NCBI GenBank assembly: GCA_030531595.1
Contig: JAUNND010000006.1
Location: forward strand, 1-57,702
DNA from: Eubacteriales bacterium
GTDB lineage: Bacteria; Bacillota; Clostridia; Oscillospirales; Oscillospiraceae
Reading direction: 5' to 3'
DNA: 57,702 bases
Shown here one piece after another: positions 26,373-34,564 of this stretch. The position numbers and the translations under genes are program-made. The stretch's first letter is position 1; the number at the start of each line of letters is the position of its first letter. The notes under the pieces were generated by a model. That model ran no database searches. It was not told where the DNA came from and worked only from the letters and a program-made list of their open reading frames with translations.

Positions 26373-27532
26373 AAGCGAAAAAAACTATGTTGTTTAACGG
26401 CCGGTGTCTGCTTCGCATCACCGGAAGCTGCCCCTGTACGGTGCTCAACCGCTGTGCAGCGGCTGCGATTGATGTGCACAATGCAAAGAAAGAGAACGAA
26501 TACGTTCTTACCCTTGAAGTCCGGGAAGCCGAACTTGATGCGGCCATTTCTATCTCGGAGAAATGTATGTGCGACTGCGAGGTCATGGAGATCAAAGGCG
26601 GCAGTTCGCTTCTGAGCTTTCTCAAAAACCATATCTGGTTTCTTGCAGCGTCATCTGCCGTCATTGCCCTTGTTTTACTGTCCTCGCTTTTTGTATGGGA
26701 AATAAGGGTCACAGGCAATGATAGGCTCTCCGACGGAGAGATACTTCGCGCACTCAGTGAGTGCGGTGTTGATATAGGGACGTACAGAGCGGATATCAAA
26801 AACGACATCATCAGAAATGAAATGCTCCTCAGGCTGCCGGAGATCGCATGGATGAGCGTGAATTTCAGCGGGTCGAGAGCGACGGTGCTCGTGTCGGAAC
26901 GGCTTGAAAAACCGGAGGTGTACGATGCATCGGTATATACGGATGTCATTTCCAAAGCGGACGGGATCGTAAAAACCGTCAGGACTCTCAACGGCACGGC
27001 ACTCGTCAGCCGCGGACAGTCCGTGCTGAAAGGAGAAAAGCTTATCGACGGAAGGATCGAAAGCATCACGGCGCCTCCCGGATATGTCAACGCCTTCGGC
27101 AGCGTGATCGCACGGACGCGGCGTGAAGAAAGCGCTGTGTCTCCGGTCAGAATACGGGAAAAAACAGAGTATAAAGCCGGGAAAAACCGTTTTGCGCTCA
27201 GAATCGGAAAAAGAAAAATAAATTTTTACTTAAACGGTGGAAAACCTGTTGACGAATGTGATAAAATTATTCATAATTATAAAATCGGGAAAAAGGGAGT
27301 TTTCTCACTTCCGCTGACGCTCGTACACGAGAAAATACTTCCTTATACAACCGAAACTGTCACGGTAAATGAGGGCAGACTTATCGGGAAGCGACTGTCG
27401 GAAGATCTGAGAAATGAGATCGACGGGGAGATTCTTTCCGAGAGTATATCTCAGAGCGCGGACGGAGAGCTTCTCACCGTCACCGCCCGATGGGAATGTC
27501 TTGAAAATATAGCAGAAACCGTAAAGCGGTGA
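26363..27532 (+). CDS. yqfD: sporulation protein YqfD
   Basis: 389 residues. N-terminal cytoplasmic region (about 1-88) with the family's LLRITGSCPCTVLNRCAA segment, one membrane helix (about 91-113), then a long extracytoplasmic part starting WEIRVTGNDRLSDGEILRAL, which has the POTRA-like look typical of the family. YqfD is made in the mother cell and needed for late sporulation in Bacillus. The start overlaps yqfC by 10 bp; ATG at 26387 is an alternative. Confidence 0.9.
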   Translation: MGIKAKKTMLFNGRCLLRITGSCPCTVLNRCAAAAIDVHNAKKENEYVLTLEVREAELDAAISISEKCMCDCEVMEIKGGSSLLSFLKNHIWFLAASSAVIALVLLSSLFVWEIRVTGNDRLSDGEILRALSECGVDIGTYRADIKNDIIRNEMLLRLPEIAWMSVNFSGSRATVLVSERLEKPEVYDASVYTDVISKADGIVKTVRTLNGTALVSRGQSVLKGEKLIDGRIESITAPPGYVNAFGSVIARTRREESAVSPVRIREKTEYKAGKNRFALRIGKRKINFYLNGGKPVDECDKIIHNYKIGKKGVFSLPLTLVHEKILPYTTETVTVNEGRLIGKRLSEDLRNEIDGEILSESISQSADGELLTVTARWECLENIAETVKR

Positions 27533-27545
27533 AAGGAAACTGCGA

Positions 27546-28553
27546 ATGATAGAACAGACGATTAAAGTTGACAGGATGGAGCACGTTATCAGCGTGTTCG
27601 GTTCCTTTGACCAGAACCTACGTATTATCGAAGAGGATATGAACGTGAAGGTCCTGGATCGGGATGATCTGATCCATATTACCGGCGAGGCGGAGGACGT
27701 TATGCTCGCGGAAAAGGCGATCAACGGTCTTCTGACGCTGGCGGCCAAGGGCGAGAATATAGATGCTCAGAATGTCCGGTATATCCTCAAGCTCGTCCGT
27801 GAGGGCAAGGACGCAAAGATCGGGGAGCTCGCCGGTGACGTCATATGCATCACGGCCAAGGGAAAACCCATCAAGCCTAAGACCCTCGGTCAGAAGGCAT
27901 ACTGCGATGCGATAAGTAAAAATACCGTGACTCTCGGCATAGGTCCGGCCGGTACCGGAAAGACCTATCTCGCTGTCGCGGCGGCTGTCGCGGCGTTTCG
28001 TGCCGAGGAGGTCAACCGCATTATTCTTACCCGACCTGCCGTTGAGGCCGGTGAACGCCTCGGCTTTCTGCCCGGCGATCTGCAGAGCAAGGTCGACCCG
28101 TATCTGAGACCGCTCTATGATGCGCTTTTTGATATGCTCGGTGCGGACACTTATCAGAAATATCTTGAAAAGGGCAATATAGAGGTCGCGCCGCTTGCCT
28201 ATATGCGCGGCAGAACGCTCGATGATAGCTTCATTATTCTCGACGAGGCTCAGAATACCTCACGGGAGCAGATGAAAATGTTCCTCACACGTATCGGCTT
28301 CGGCTCCAAGGTGGTCATCACCGGCGATATCACTCAGATAGACCTGCCCGAGGATAAGGTCAGCGGACTGAAGATCGCCATGAAGGTGCTTGACGGGATC
28401 GAGGATATAGCCATCTGCACGCTTACAGGCGCCGATGTCGTGCGCCACAGACTGGTTCAGAAGATCATCGAGGCGTATGAGGTCTATGACAAGAAAAATC
28501 CCGTGCAGGATGTGAAAAAAATGCCTCCGCACAAAAACTTTAAGAGGAAATGA
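27546..28553 (+). CDS. phoH: PhoH-family ATPase
   Basis: 335 residues. Walker A GPAGTGKT at 133-140, Walker B FIILDEAQN, and the preceding ILTRPAVEAGERLGFLPGDL stretch are canonical PhoH/YbeZ. An N-terminal KH-like region (about 1-90) precedes the ATPase core. It works with the endoribonuclease YbeY in rRNA maturation and RNA quality control; ybeY follows directly, the usual order. Gene lies 13 bp after yqfD, repeating the Bacillus order yqfC-yqfD-phoH-ybeY. Confidence 0.95.
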   Translation: MIEQTIKVDRMEHVISVFGSFDQNLRIIEEDMNVKVLDRDDLIHITGEAEDVMLAEKAINGLLTLAAKGENIDAQNVRYILKLVREGKDAKIGELAGDVICITAKGKPIKPKTLGQKAYCDAISKNTVTLGIGPAGTGKTYLAVAAAVAAFRAEEVNRIILTRPAVEAGERLGFLPGDLQSKVDPYLRPLYDALFDMLGADTYQKYLEKGNIEVAPLAYMRGRTLDDSFIILDEAQNTSREQMKMFLTRIGFGSKVVITGDITQIDLPEDKVSGLKIAMKVLDGIEDIAICTLTGADVVRHRLVQKIIEAYEVYDKKNPVQDVKKMPPHKNFKRK

Positions 28554-28555
28554 GA

Positions 28556-29044
28556 ATGGAACACGAGATATATATAAGCCGAGAGGTGAAAAACCTCGGG
28601 CATAATGAATCGGCTGCTCTGATAAAAAAAGCCGTGAGCATGGCATTGGATGCCGAAAAGATCAACGTACCCTGCATCGTGAGCGTTATGCTGACCGACG
28701 AGGACGGGATACACGCCGTAAACAGGGAGTTTCGCAATGTGGACGCGGCGACCGACGTTCTTTCTTTCCCGATGAACGAGCTTACGCCGGGAGAGTTTGA
28801 CGCCGATATGTGTGAGCGAGACATGGACACCGGCGCGGTGCTGCTGGGGGATATGATGATCTCTGTGCCGAGATGCGAAAAGCAGGGCGAAGAGTTCGGG
28901 CACGGATATAAGAGAGAGCTGATGTATCTGACGGTACACTCTATTCTCCATCTGCTGGGCTATGACCATACGGATGAGGGCGAGATGAAAAAGCAGATGC
29001 GTGCAAGAGAGAAAGAGATCATGGGGGATAAGGACGATGACTAA
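28556..29044 (+). CDS. ybeY: endoribonuclease YbeY
   Basis: 162 residues. Zinc-binding H3xH5xH motif in HSILHLLGYDHTDEGE, plus NREFRNVDAATDVLSFP and LLGDMMIS, all diagnostic. It matures 16S rRNA 3' ends and joins ribosome quality control. The ATG at 28556 has AAGAGGAA at the right distance; an ATG at 28550 overlapping the phoH stop leaves no room for it. Its end overlaps era by 8 bp; the dgkA and cdd genes that sit here in Bacillus are absent. Confidence 0.95.
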   Translation: MEHEIYISREVKNLGHNESAALIKKAVSMALDAEKINVPCIVSVMLTDEDGIHAVNREFRNVDAATDVLSFPMNELTPGEFDADMCERDMDTGAVLLGDMMISVPRCEKQGEEFGHGYKRELMYLTVHSILHLLGYDHTDEGEMKKQMRAREKEIMGDKDDD

Positions 29045-29924
29045 ATCGGCAATGATAACCGTATGCGGCAGACCGAATGTGGGCAAATCCACGCTGACAA
29101 ACGCTCTGGTGGGAGAGAAGATCGCCATAGTATCCGACAAGCCGCAGACCACAAGAAACCGCATCACCGCGATCATTGAGCACGGTGACACCCAGTTCGT
29201 TCTTATGGACACGCCGGGCTTCCACAAGCCGAGAACGAGACTGGGCGACTATATGGTGAATGTTGTGCGTGAGAGCGTGGCGGACGTTGATCTTGTGCTG
29301 CTGATGGTCGAGCCTGTCGCCGCGATCGGCCCACAGGAGCAGGCACTGATAGATAAGATACGCGAGTGCGGCGCACCGGCAATCCTGCTTATAAACAAGA
29401 TCGATTCCGTTGAAAAGACGAGGCTTCTTGAGGTCATTTCCGTCTACTCCCGGGCATATGATTTTGACGCCGTCTTTCCGATATCCGCGAAGGAGGGCGA
29501 CGGACTTGGTGAGCTGCTGACCGAAATGGAGAAATACGCCGCGGAAGGTCCGCATCTTTTCCCGGACGATATGATCACAGATCAGCCCGAGCGCCAGATC
29601 TGCGCCGAGCTTATCCGTGAAAAGCTGCTGAAAACTCTCGATAAGGAAATTCCGCACGGCACCGCTGTGGAGATAAGCCGCTTCAAGGAACGCGGTGACG
29701 GCGTTATCGAGATAGAAGCGACGATCTACTGTGAAAAGGAAAGCCACAAGGGCATTATCATCGGCAAAAAGGGCGCGATGCTCAAAAAGATCGGCGAGCT
29801 TGCCCGCAATGATATGGAGGAATTTCTTGACGCGAAGGTCTTTTTGCAGACCTGGGTGAAGGTCAAGGAAAACTGGCGCGACAGTCTTTCCCTGCTCCGC
29901 AATTTTGGCTTCAACGAAGAGTAA
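29037..29924 (+). CDS. era: GTPase Era
   Basis: 295 residues. G1 GRPNVGKS at 11-18, the Era signature DKPQTTRNRI, G3 DTPGFHKP, G4 NKID, and a C-terminal KH domain (about 205-290) with IIIGKKGAMLKKIG. Binds the 3' end of 16S rRNA during 30S assembly. The ATG at 29037 (8-bp overlap with ybeY) is preferred to an upstream ATG inside ybeY because it gives the standard N-terminus. Confidence 0.97.
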   Translation: MTKSAMITVCGRPNVGKSTLTNALVGEKIAIVSDKPQTTRNRITAIIEHGDTQFVLMDTPGFHKPRTRLGDYMVNVVRESVADVDLVLLMVEPVAAIGPQEQALIDKIRECGAPAILLINKIDSVEKTRLLEVISVYSRAYDFDAVFPISAKEGDGLGELLTEMEKYAAEGPHLFPDDMITDQPERQICAELIREKLLKTLDKEIPHGTAVEISRFKERGDGVIEIEATIYCEKESHKGIIIGKKGAMLKKIGELARNDMEEFLDAKVFLQTWVKVKENWRDSLSLLRNFGFNEE

Positions 29925-29982
29925 AAACTTCCAACTTTATTTCCGTGCCCCTTTGCAGATAATAACGGCGGAGGGACGAAAT

Positions 29983-30081
29983 ATGGACAGAACGTTTTTC
30001 TGGAAAGAGTTCATCCGCACAGGCGACCCTGTGTGCTATCTGCTATACAGAGAGAGCTGCAGACTGTCGGAAACCATCTGA
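29983..30081 (+). CDS. YqzL-like micro-protein (32 residues)
   Basis: A very short gene, ATG at 29983 to TGA at 30079, with GGAGGGA 8 bp upstream. It reads MDRTFFWKEFIRTGDPVCYL and ends in LYRESCRLSETI. Bacillus has the small gene yqzL exactly between era and recO, and the pattern F-W-K-x-F-x-x-T-G-x-x-x-x-Y-L matches that family. Function unknown. Its end overlaps the left arm of a hairpin (30061-30087) in front of recO. Confidence 0.72.
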   Translation: MDRTFFWKEFIRTGDPVCYLLYRESCRLSETI

Positions 30082-30087
30082 CAGTCT
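30061..30087 (+). promoter_or_regulatory. hairpin between yqzL-like gene and recO
   Basis: Eight-bp perfect stem AGACTGTC/GACAGTCT with an 11-base loop, containing the end of the small gene and lying just before the GTGAGG ribosome binding site of recO. No T-run follows. Confidence 0.5.
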
Positions 30088-30100
30088 GTGAGGTACATAT

Positions 30101-30865
30101 ATGTTTCAGAACACAAAGGCTCTTGTACTGCGCGAGGTACGCTATAAAGAGTCAGACCGGATACTGACGCTGCTTTCCGATACCGGCGGAAAAATCACCG
30201 TAAAGGCAAGAGGCGCTCTGAGAAAGGGCAGCAGGATGTCCGCTGCCACTCAGCAGCTCTGCTATGCCGACATGACGCTTTTTTTCAACAGAGGAAAGTG
30301 GACGGTCAATGAGGCCGCTGTCATAGAAGACTTTGCGGGGCTGCAAAAGGAGCTTTCCGCCTTTGCTCTGGGCAGCTATTTTGCCGAGTGCATCGATGCC
30401 ATAGCCGTTGAGGATCAGCCGGATGCGGCACTTCTGCAGCTCGGACTGAATTCTCTCTTTGCCTTGAGCCGCGGAATGTATGACAGGGAACGGATAAAGG
30501 CCGCCTTTGAGCTGCGGCTCATGGCTCTGGCGGGGTATACGCCGGATCTGAGCTGCTGCTGCGTATGCGGTAAAACGGAACCGAAAAGACCGTATCTCAG
30601 CCTTGCAAGAGGAAGAATATGCTGCGGTGAATGCAGAGACGGCTCCTTTGACGCACCCGTCAGACTCGGCGGAGATTCGCTTGACGCCATGCGGTATATA
30701 CTCTCGGCTCCGGCAAAAAAGCTCTTTTCGTTTTCAGCCGATAAGGACACTCTGAGAGAGCTTTCAAACGCCGCGGAAAACTATTTGCTCAGACAGACCG
30801 AGAGACATTTTGCGTCTTTAACATACTGGAAAAGTATAAAACAATTTGATTTGGAGAACAAATGA
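30101..30865 (+). CDS. recO: DNA repair protein RecO
   Basis: 254 residues. N-terminal OB fold (about 1-80: KALVLREVRYKESDRILTLL, ITVKARGALRKGSRM) and a helical C-terminal domain with four cysteines (CCVCG and CCGEC) that form the zinc finger. Loads RecA on SSB-coated DNA with RecR in the gap-repair pathway. GTGAGG site; its last 4 bp overlap mutS2. Confidence 0.94.
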   Translation: MFQNTKALVLREVRYKESDRILTLLSDTGGKITVKARGALRKGSRMSAATQQLCYADMTLFFNRGKWTVNEAAVIEDFAGLQKELSAFALGSYFAECIDAIAVEDQPDAALLQLGLNSLFALSRGMYDRERIKAAFELRLMALAGYTPDLSCCCVCGKTEPKRPYLSLARGRICCGECRDGSFDAPVRLGGDSLDAMRYILSAPAKKLFSFSADKDTLRELSNAAENYLLRQTERHFASLTYWKSIKQFDLENK

Positions 30866-33228
30866 GTTTTTTTGAGAAATCACTGAATACACTTGAACTG
30901 CCCGCCGTGCTTGAAATGCTTGCAAAGGAGGCGGTCTCGCAGGGCGCAAAAGAAAAGGCTCTGCTGCTGCGTCCCTCAGATGACGCCGCGACGGTAAAGC
31001 ACCTTCAGGACGAGACTGGGGCGGCAAGACTGATGATGACCTTGCGCCAGAGTCCCGGCTTTTACGGTGTGAAGGATGTACGCGCCAGCCTCTCAAGGGC
31101 AAACTTGGGCGGTACTCTCAATACCCGTGAGCTGCTTGACATCGCGGGTGTGCTCCGCTGTTCCCGCTCTGTCAGAGGCTATATCGCCGATGATAAGCTT
31201 GGCAAGTCCTGCATCGACCATCTTTTCTACGGTCTGCGGGCAAACAAATTTCTTGAGGAGAAGATAAGCACCTGCATTGTAGGCGAGGATGAAATATCGG
31301 ACAGCGCGTCGGCTGATCTGACGCACATCCGCCGTCAGATGAGGGCGGCGGCATCAAAAGCGAGAGATGCTCTGCAGAAGATAATCTCCTCGCCGAGCTA
31401 TGCAAAGGCATTGCAGGAGACCATTATCACAATGCGCTCCGACAGATACGTCGTACCTGTCAAAGCCGAGTTCAAGGGCTCCATACCGGGGCTTGTGCAC
31501 GATGTTTCCGCCTCCGGCATGACCGTTTTCATTGAGCCTATGGGCGCGGTCAAGGCAAACAACGAGCTTCGTGAGCTTACGGCAAAGGAAAAGCTTGAGA
31601 TTGAGCGTATTCTTGCCGAGCTCAGTGCCGATTGCGCGGAGCACAGCACGGATATTATTTCCGACTATGAGATTCTTGTCCGGCTTGACCTTATATTTGC
31701 CAAAGCAAAGCTGTCATATAAGCTTGACTGTCAGCAGGCGGCGAATGAGGACAGAGGAATAGTTCTGCGCCGAGCAAGACACCCGCTGCTCGACAAAGAG
31801 AAGGCAGTGCCGATCGATGTGGAGCTTGGCTCTGAGTTTGATACGCTCGTCATCACAGGCCCCAATACAGGCGGTAAGACGGTCTCGCTGAAAACGATAG
31901 GTCTGCTTGCGGCCATGAATCAGTGCGGTCTGCATATTCCCGCCTGCGACGGAAGCAATCTGCCGATATTCAGCCATATACTCGCCGATATCGGCGATGA
32001 GCAGAGCATCGAGCAGAATTTATCCACCTTCTCCGCTCACATGACGAATATAGTCAATATACTCAATGAATGTGACGGGAGATCGCTTATCCTTTTTGAT
32101 GAGCTTGGCGCGGGCACCGACCCGACAGAGGGCGCGGCACTTGCCATCGCCATCATCGAGTACGCCAGAAAGCGCGGCGCGATGATCGCGGCGACGACAC
32201 ATTACGCCGAGCTGAAGGTATACGCCACGAATGAAAAGGGTGTGCAGAACGCATCGTGCGAGTTCGATGTGGAAACTCTCAGACCGACCTACCGTCTTCT
32301 TGTCGGTATACCGGGAAAATCCAACGCCTTTGCCATATCAAAACGTCTGGGTCTTACCGACGTTATCATTGAGGATGCAAAAAAGCGTATCAATACGGAC
32401 AGCGTCAGCTTTGAGGCCACGATCGAAAAGCTCGAACAGACGCGATTGATGCTTGAAAAGGACAGAAACGAGGCACAGCTCAAGCTGAGGCAGGCGGAGG
32501 AGAACGCAAAGAGATCGGCGTTTTTAAAGGCGGAGCTGGAGGTCAGGTTGGAAAAAGCCGACCTCAGAGCAAAACGTGAGGCGGAGCGCATCATAAACGA
32601 TGCCCGTTCCACGGCGGAAGAGGTATTTGCCGAGCTTGACGAGATGAAGAAAAGGGTCAACGAGGAGGACGACGTCCACCGCATCAATGAGGCCCGCTCC
32701 GAGCTTCGCAGAAGGCTCAATCTGCATGAAGAAGCATTGAGGGAGCCAAGTGAGCCGGAGAAAGAGGAGACCTCGGCAAGACCCGTGACCGTAGGCGACA
32801 CCGTGAGACTGAAATCAATGGGGATCACCGCAGAGGTCCTTTCGGTATCCGAGGACAGAACCCTTACCTTAAGAGCGGGCATCATGAATGTGACCGCAAA
32901 GGAGGCGGATGTCGTTCTTGTCAACGAAAAGCCTGCCGAAAAAAAACAGACTCTCAGATCCACGGGAACTCAGCTTCACAGCAGCATTTCCACCGAGATC
33001 GATCTGCGGGGCATGGAGGCCATAGACGGCGTTATCGCGGCGGAGAGATTTATAGACAGTGCCGTTATGGCGAAGCTTAAGACCGTCACGATCATACACG
33101 GAAAGGGAACCGGCGCTCTAAGAGCGGCGATCCAGCAGATGCTCAAGAAAAACAAGGCTGTCAGAACCTTCCGCCTGGGACGCTACGGGGAGGGCGAGAG
33201 CGGAGTGACTGTGGTTGAACTGAAATAA
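30862..33228 (+). CDS. mutS2: endonuclease MutS2
   Basis: 788 residues, normal length. MutS-type core and clamp, ATPase domain with Walker A GPNTGGKT (333-340) and Walker B ILFDELGAGTDPTEG, a long coiled coil (about 515-625), and a C-terminal Smr nuclease domain (about 710-788) with EIDLRGM and HGKGTGAL. MutS2 lacks the mismatch-recognition domain; it limits recombination and, in Bacillus, splits collided ribosomes. ATGA overlap with recO. Confidence 0.96.
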   Translation: MSFFEKSLNTLELPAVLEMLAKEAVSQGAKEKALLLRPSDDAATVKHLQDETGAARLMMTLRQSPGFYGVKDVRASLSRANLGGTLNTRELLDIAGVLRCSRSVRGYIADDKLGKSCIDHLFYGLRANKFLEEKISTCIVGEDEISDSASADLTHIRRQMRAAASKARDALQKIISSPSYAKALQETIITMRSDRYVVPVKAEFKGSIPGLVHDVSASGMTVFIEPMGAVKANNELRELTAKEKLEIERILAELSADCAEHSTDIISDYEILVRLDLIFAKAKLSYKLDCQQAANEDRGIVLRRARHPLLDKEKAVPIDVELGSEFDTLVITGPNTGGKTVSLKTIGLLAAMNQCGLHIPACDGSNLPIFSHILADIGDEQSIEQNLSTFSAHMTNIVNILNECDGRSLILFDELGAGTDPTEGAALAIAIIEYARKRGAMIAATTHYAELKVYATNEKGVQNASCEFDVETLRPTYRLLVGIPGKSNAFAISKRLGLTDVIIEDAKKRINTDSVSFEATIEKLEQTRLMLEKDRNEAQLKLRQAEENAKRSAFLKAELEVRLEKADLRAKREAERIINDARSTAEEVFAELDEMKKRVNEEDDVHRINEARSELRRRLNLHEEALREPSEPEKEETSARPVTVGDTVRLKSMGITAEVLSVSEDRTLTLRAGIMNVTAKEADVVLVNEKPAEKKQTLRSTGTQLHSSISTEIDLRGMEAIDGVIAAERFIDSAVMAKLKTVTIIHGKGTGALRAAIQQMLKKNKAVRTFRLGRYGEGESGVTVVELK

Positions 33229-33284
33229 ATTTCAGTTGTCAAACGGATATTAGATGTATATTTTCACTAAAAGAGTAAAAATTG

Positions 33285-33313
33285 TTGACGATTGCGGGAA
33301 AATTTGATATAAC
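33285..33313 (+). promoter_or_regulatory. sigma-A promoter of ptsH
   Basis: TTGACG (33285-33290), 17-bp spacer, TATAAC (33308-33313), 63 bp before the ATG. Confidence 0.82.
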
Positions 33314-33376
33314 ATAAGTAACTATCGGGAATAAGATAGAGAAAAATAACAGAGATCTTTATAAGGAGTGGCGAGT

Positions 33377-33640
33377 ATGATATCAAAAGAAGTAGTCATC
33401 AATAATCAGGTAGGTCTTCACGCAAGGCCCGCGACTTTCTTCATTCAGAAAGCCAATGAGTTCAAAAGCAGTATTTGGGTGGAAAAGGATGACCGCCGTG
33501 TAAACGCAAAGAGCCTTCTCGGCGTCCTTTCTCTCGGCATTGTCAAGGGCACTTCCGTGACTTTGATCGCTGACGGCGCTGATGAGGAAGCCGCAATTTC
33601 CACTTTGGCTGAGCTTATTGACTCTGACTTTTCCGAGTGA
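33377..33640 (+). CDS. ptsH: phosphocarrier protein HPr
   Basis: 87 residues, the standard length. H15 in VGLHARPAT accepts phosphate from enzyme I; S46 in NAKSLLGVLSLG is the regulatory site used by HPr kinase in Firmicutes, so it can act in sugar uptake and in CcpA-linked repression. Having H15 rules out a Crh paralogue. The ATG at 33377 is set by AAGGAG; an in-frame GTG at 33368 lies inside that site. It is alone, with no ptsI next to it. Confidence 0.96.
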   Translation: MISKEVVINNQVGLHARPATFFIQKANEFKSSIWVEKDDRRVNAKSLLGVLSLGIVKGTSVTLIADGADEEAAISTLAELIDSDFSE

Positions 33641-33658
33641 TTTTTCCTATGCTGAACA

Positions 33659-33683
33659 AGGGGGCGTGTTTTTCACGCCCCCA
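33659..33683 (+). terminator. hairpin after ptsH
   Basis: GGGGGCGTG/CACGCCCCC stem (9 bp) with a T5 loop. The tail has few Ts, so termination is likely but may be incomplete. Confidence 0.6.
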
Positions 33684-33712
33684 TTACTATGTTGTCATAA
33701 GCAGGAGAAAAG

Positions 33713-34564
33713 ATGAAACAGGAACGTAAAGCCGTAATTGAAATGATAATCTGCGCCTCCCTCTGGAGCATCGCGGGTATTTTTATGAAGCTCATACCGT
33801 GGAACGGCTTTGCCGTATCGGGCATGAGAAGTCTTTTTGCCGGTCTGACCTTTGCATTTTATATGCTTATAAAGCGCATAAAACCGGTAATAAACAAAAC
33901 AACGCTCTCTGCCGGTATTATGACAGGCTGCGTGTATATCTGTTTTTCTGTTGCAAATAAGCTGACAACAGCCGCAAACGCAATTGTGCTCCAGTTTACC
34001 TCGCCTGTTTTCATCGTTATTTTTTCAGCGATATTTCTCAAGGAAAGGATCAGGAAAAACGATCTTGCGGTCGTAGTCTGTACTCTTATCGGCATAATGC
34101 TCTTTTTCTTCGATGAGCTCGGCACAGGCTATATCTTAGGCAATTTTGTGGCTATCCTTGCCGGTATGTTTATGGCGGGAATGTTTGTCGTAATAGGAAA
34201 TATTGACGGTGAGAGCCGCTTCAGCGTTATTCTTATCGCCCAGACCTTCACCTTCCTTGTGGGGCTTCCGTTTATTATCGCCACAAAGCCGGCGTTTACC
34301 GCGACGGCTCTGACAAGCGTTATCATTCTCGGCGTATTCCAGCTCGGCATATCGTATATATTCTATGTACGGGCATCCATGCACGTCTCACCCCTTGCCT
34401 GCTGTCTTATTAGCGCTTTGGAGCCGCTTCTCAATCCCGTATGGGTAATGATCTTTGACGGCGAGACACCGGGTATTTTCGCGCTGATCGGCGCAGTCAT
34501 CGTAATTACTTCCATAACCGTCTGGTCGGTCATGAAAAACAGAGGGAATAAAGCAAATGCTTGA
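33713..34564 (+). CDS. EamA-family (DMT) transporter
   Basis: 283 residues, ten hydrophobic helices in two EamA repeats (MIICASLWSIAGIFMKLI; LQFTSPVFIVIFSAIFLKER; second half ACCLISALEPLLNPVWVMIF). Small-molecule exporter of unknown substrate. GCAGGAG site before the ATG. Its last 8 bp overlap uvrC, so it is co-transcribed with DNA repair and CoA genes, an arrangement with no obvious functional logic. Confidence 0.9.
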   Translation: MKQERKAVIEMIICASLWSIAGIFMKLIPWNGFAVSGMRSLFAGLTFAFYMLIKRIKPVINKTTLSAGIMTGCVYICFSVANKLTTAANAIVLQFTSPVFIVIFSAIFLKERIRKNDLAVVVCTLIGIMLFFFDELGTGYILGNFVAILAGMFMAGMFVVIGNIDGESRFSVILIAQTFTFLVGLPFIIATKPAFTATALTSVIILGVFQLGISYIFYVRASMHVSPLACCLISALEPLLNPVWVMIFDGETPGIFALIGAVIVITSITVWSVMKNRGNKANA

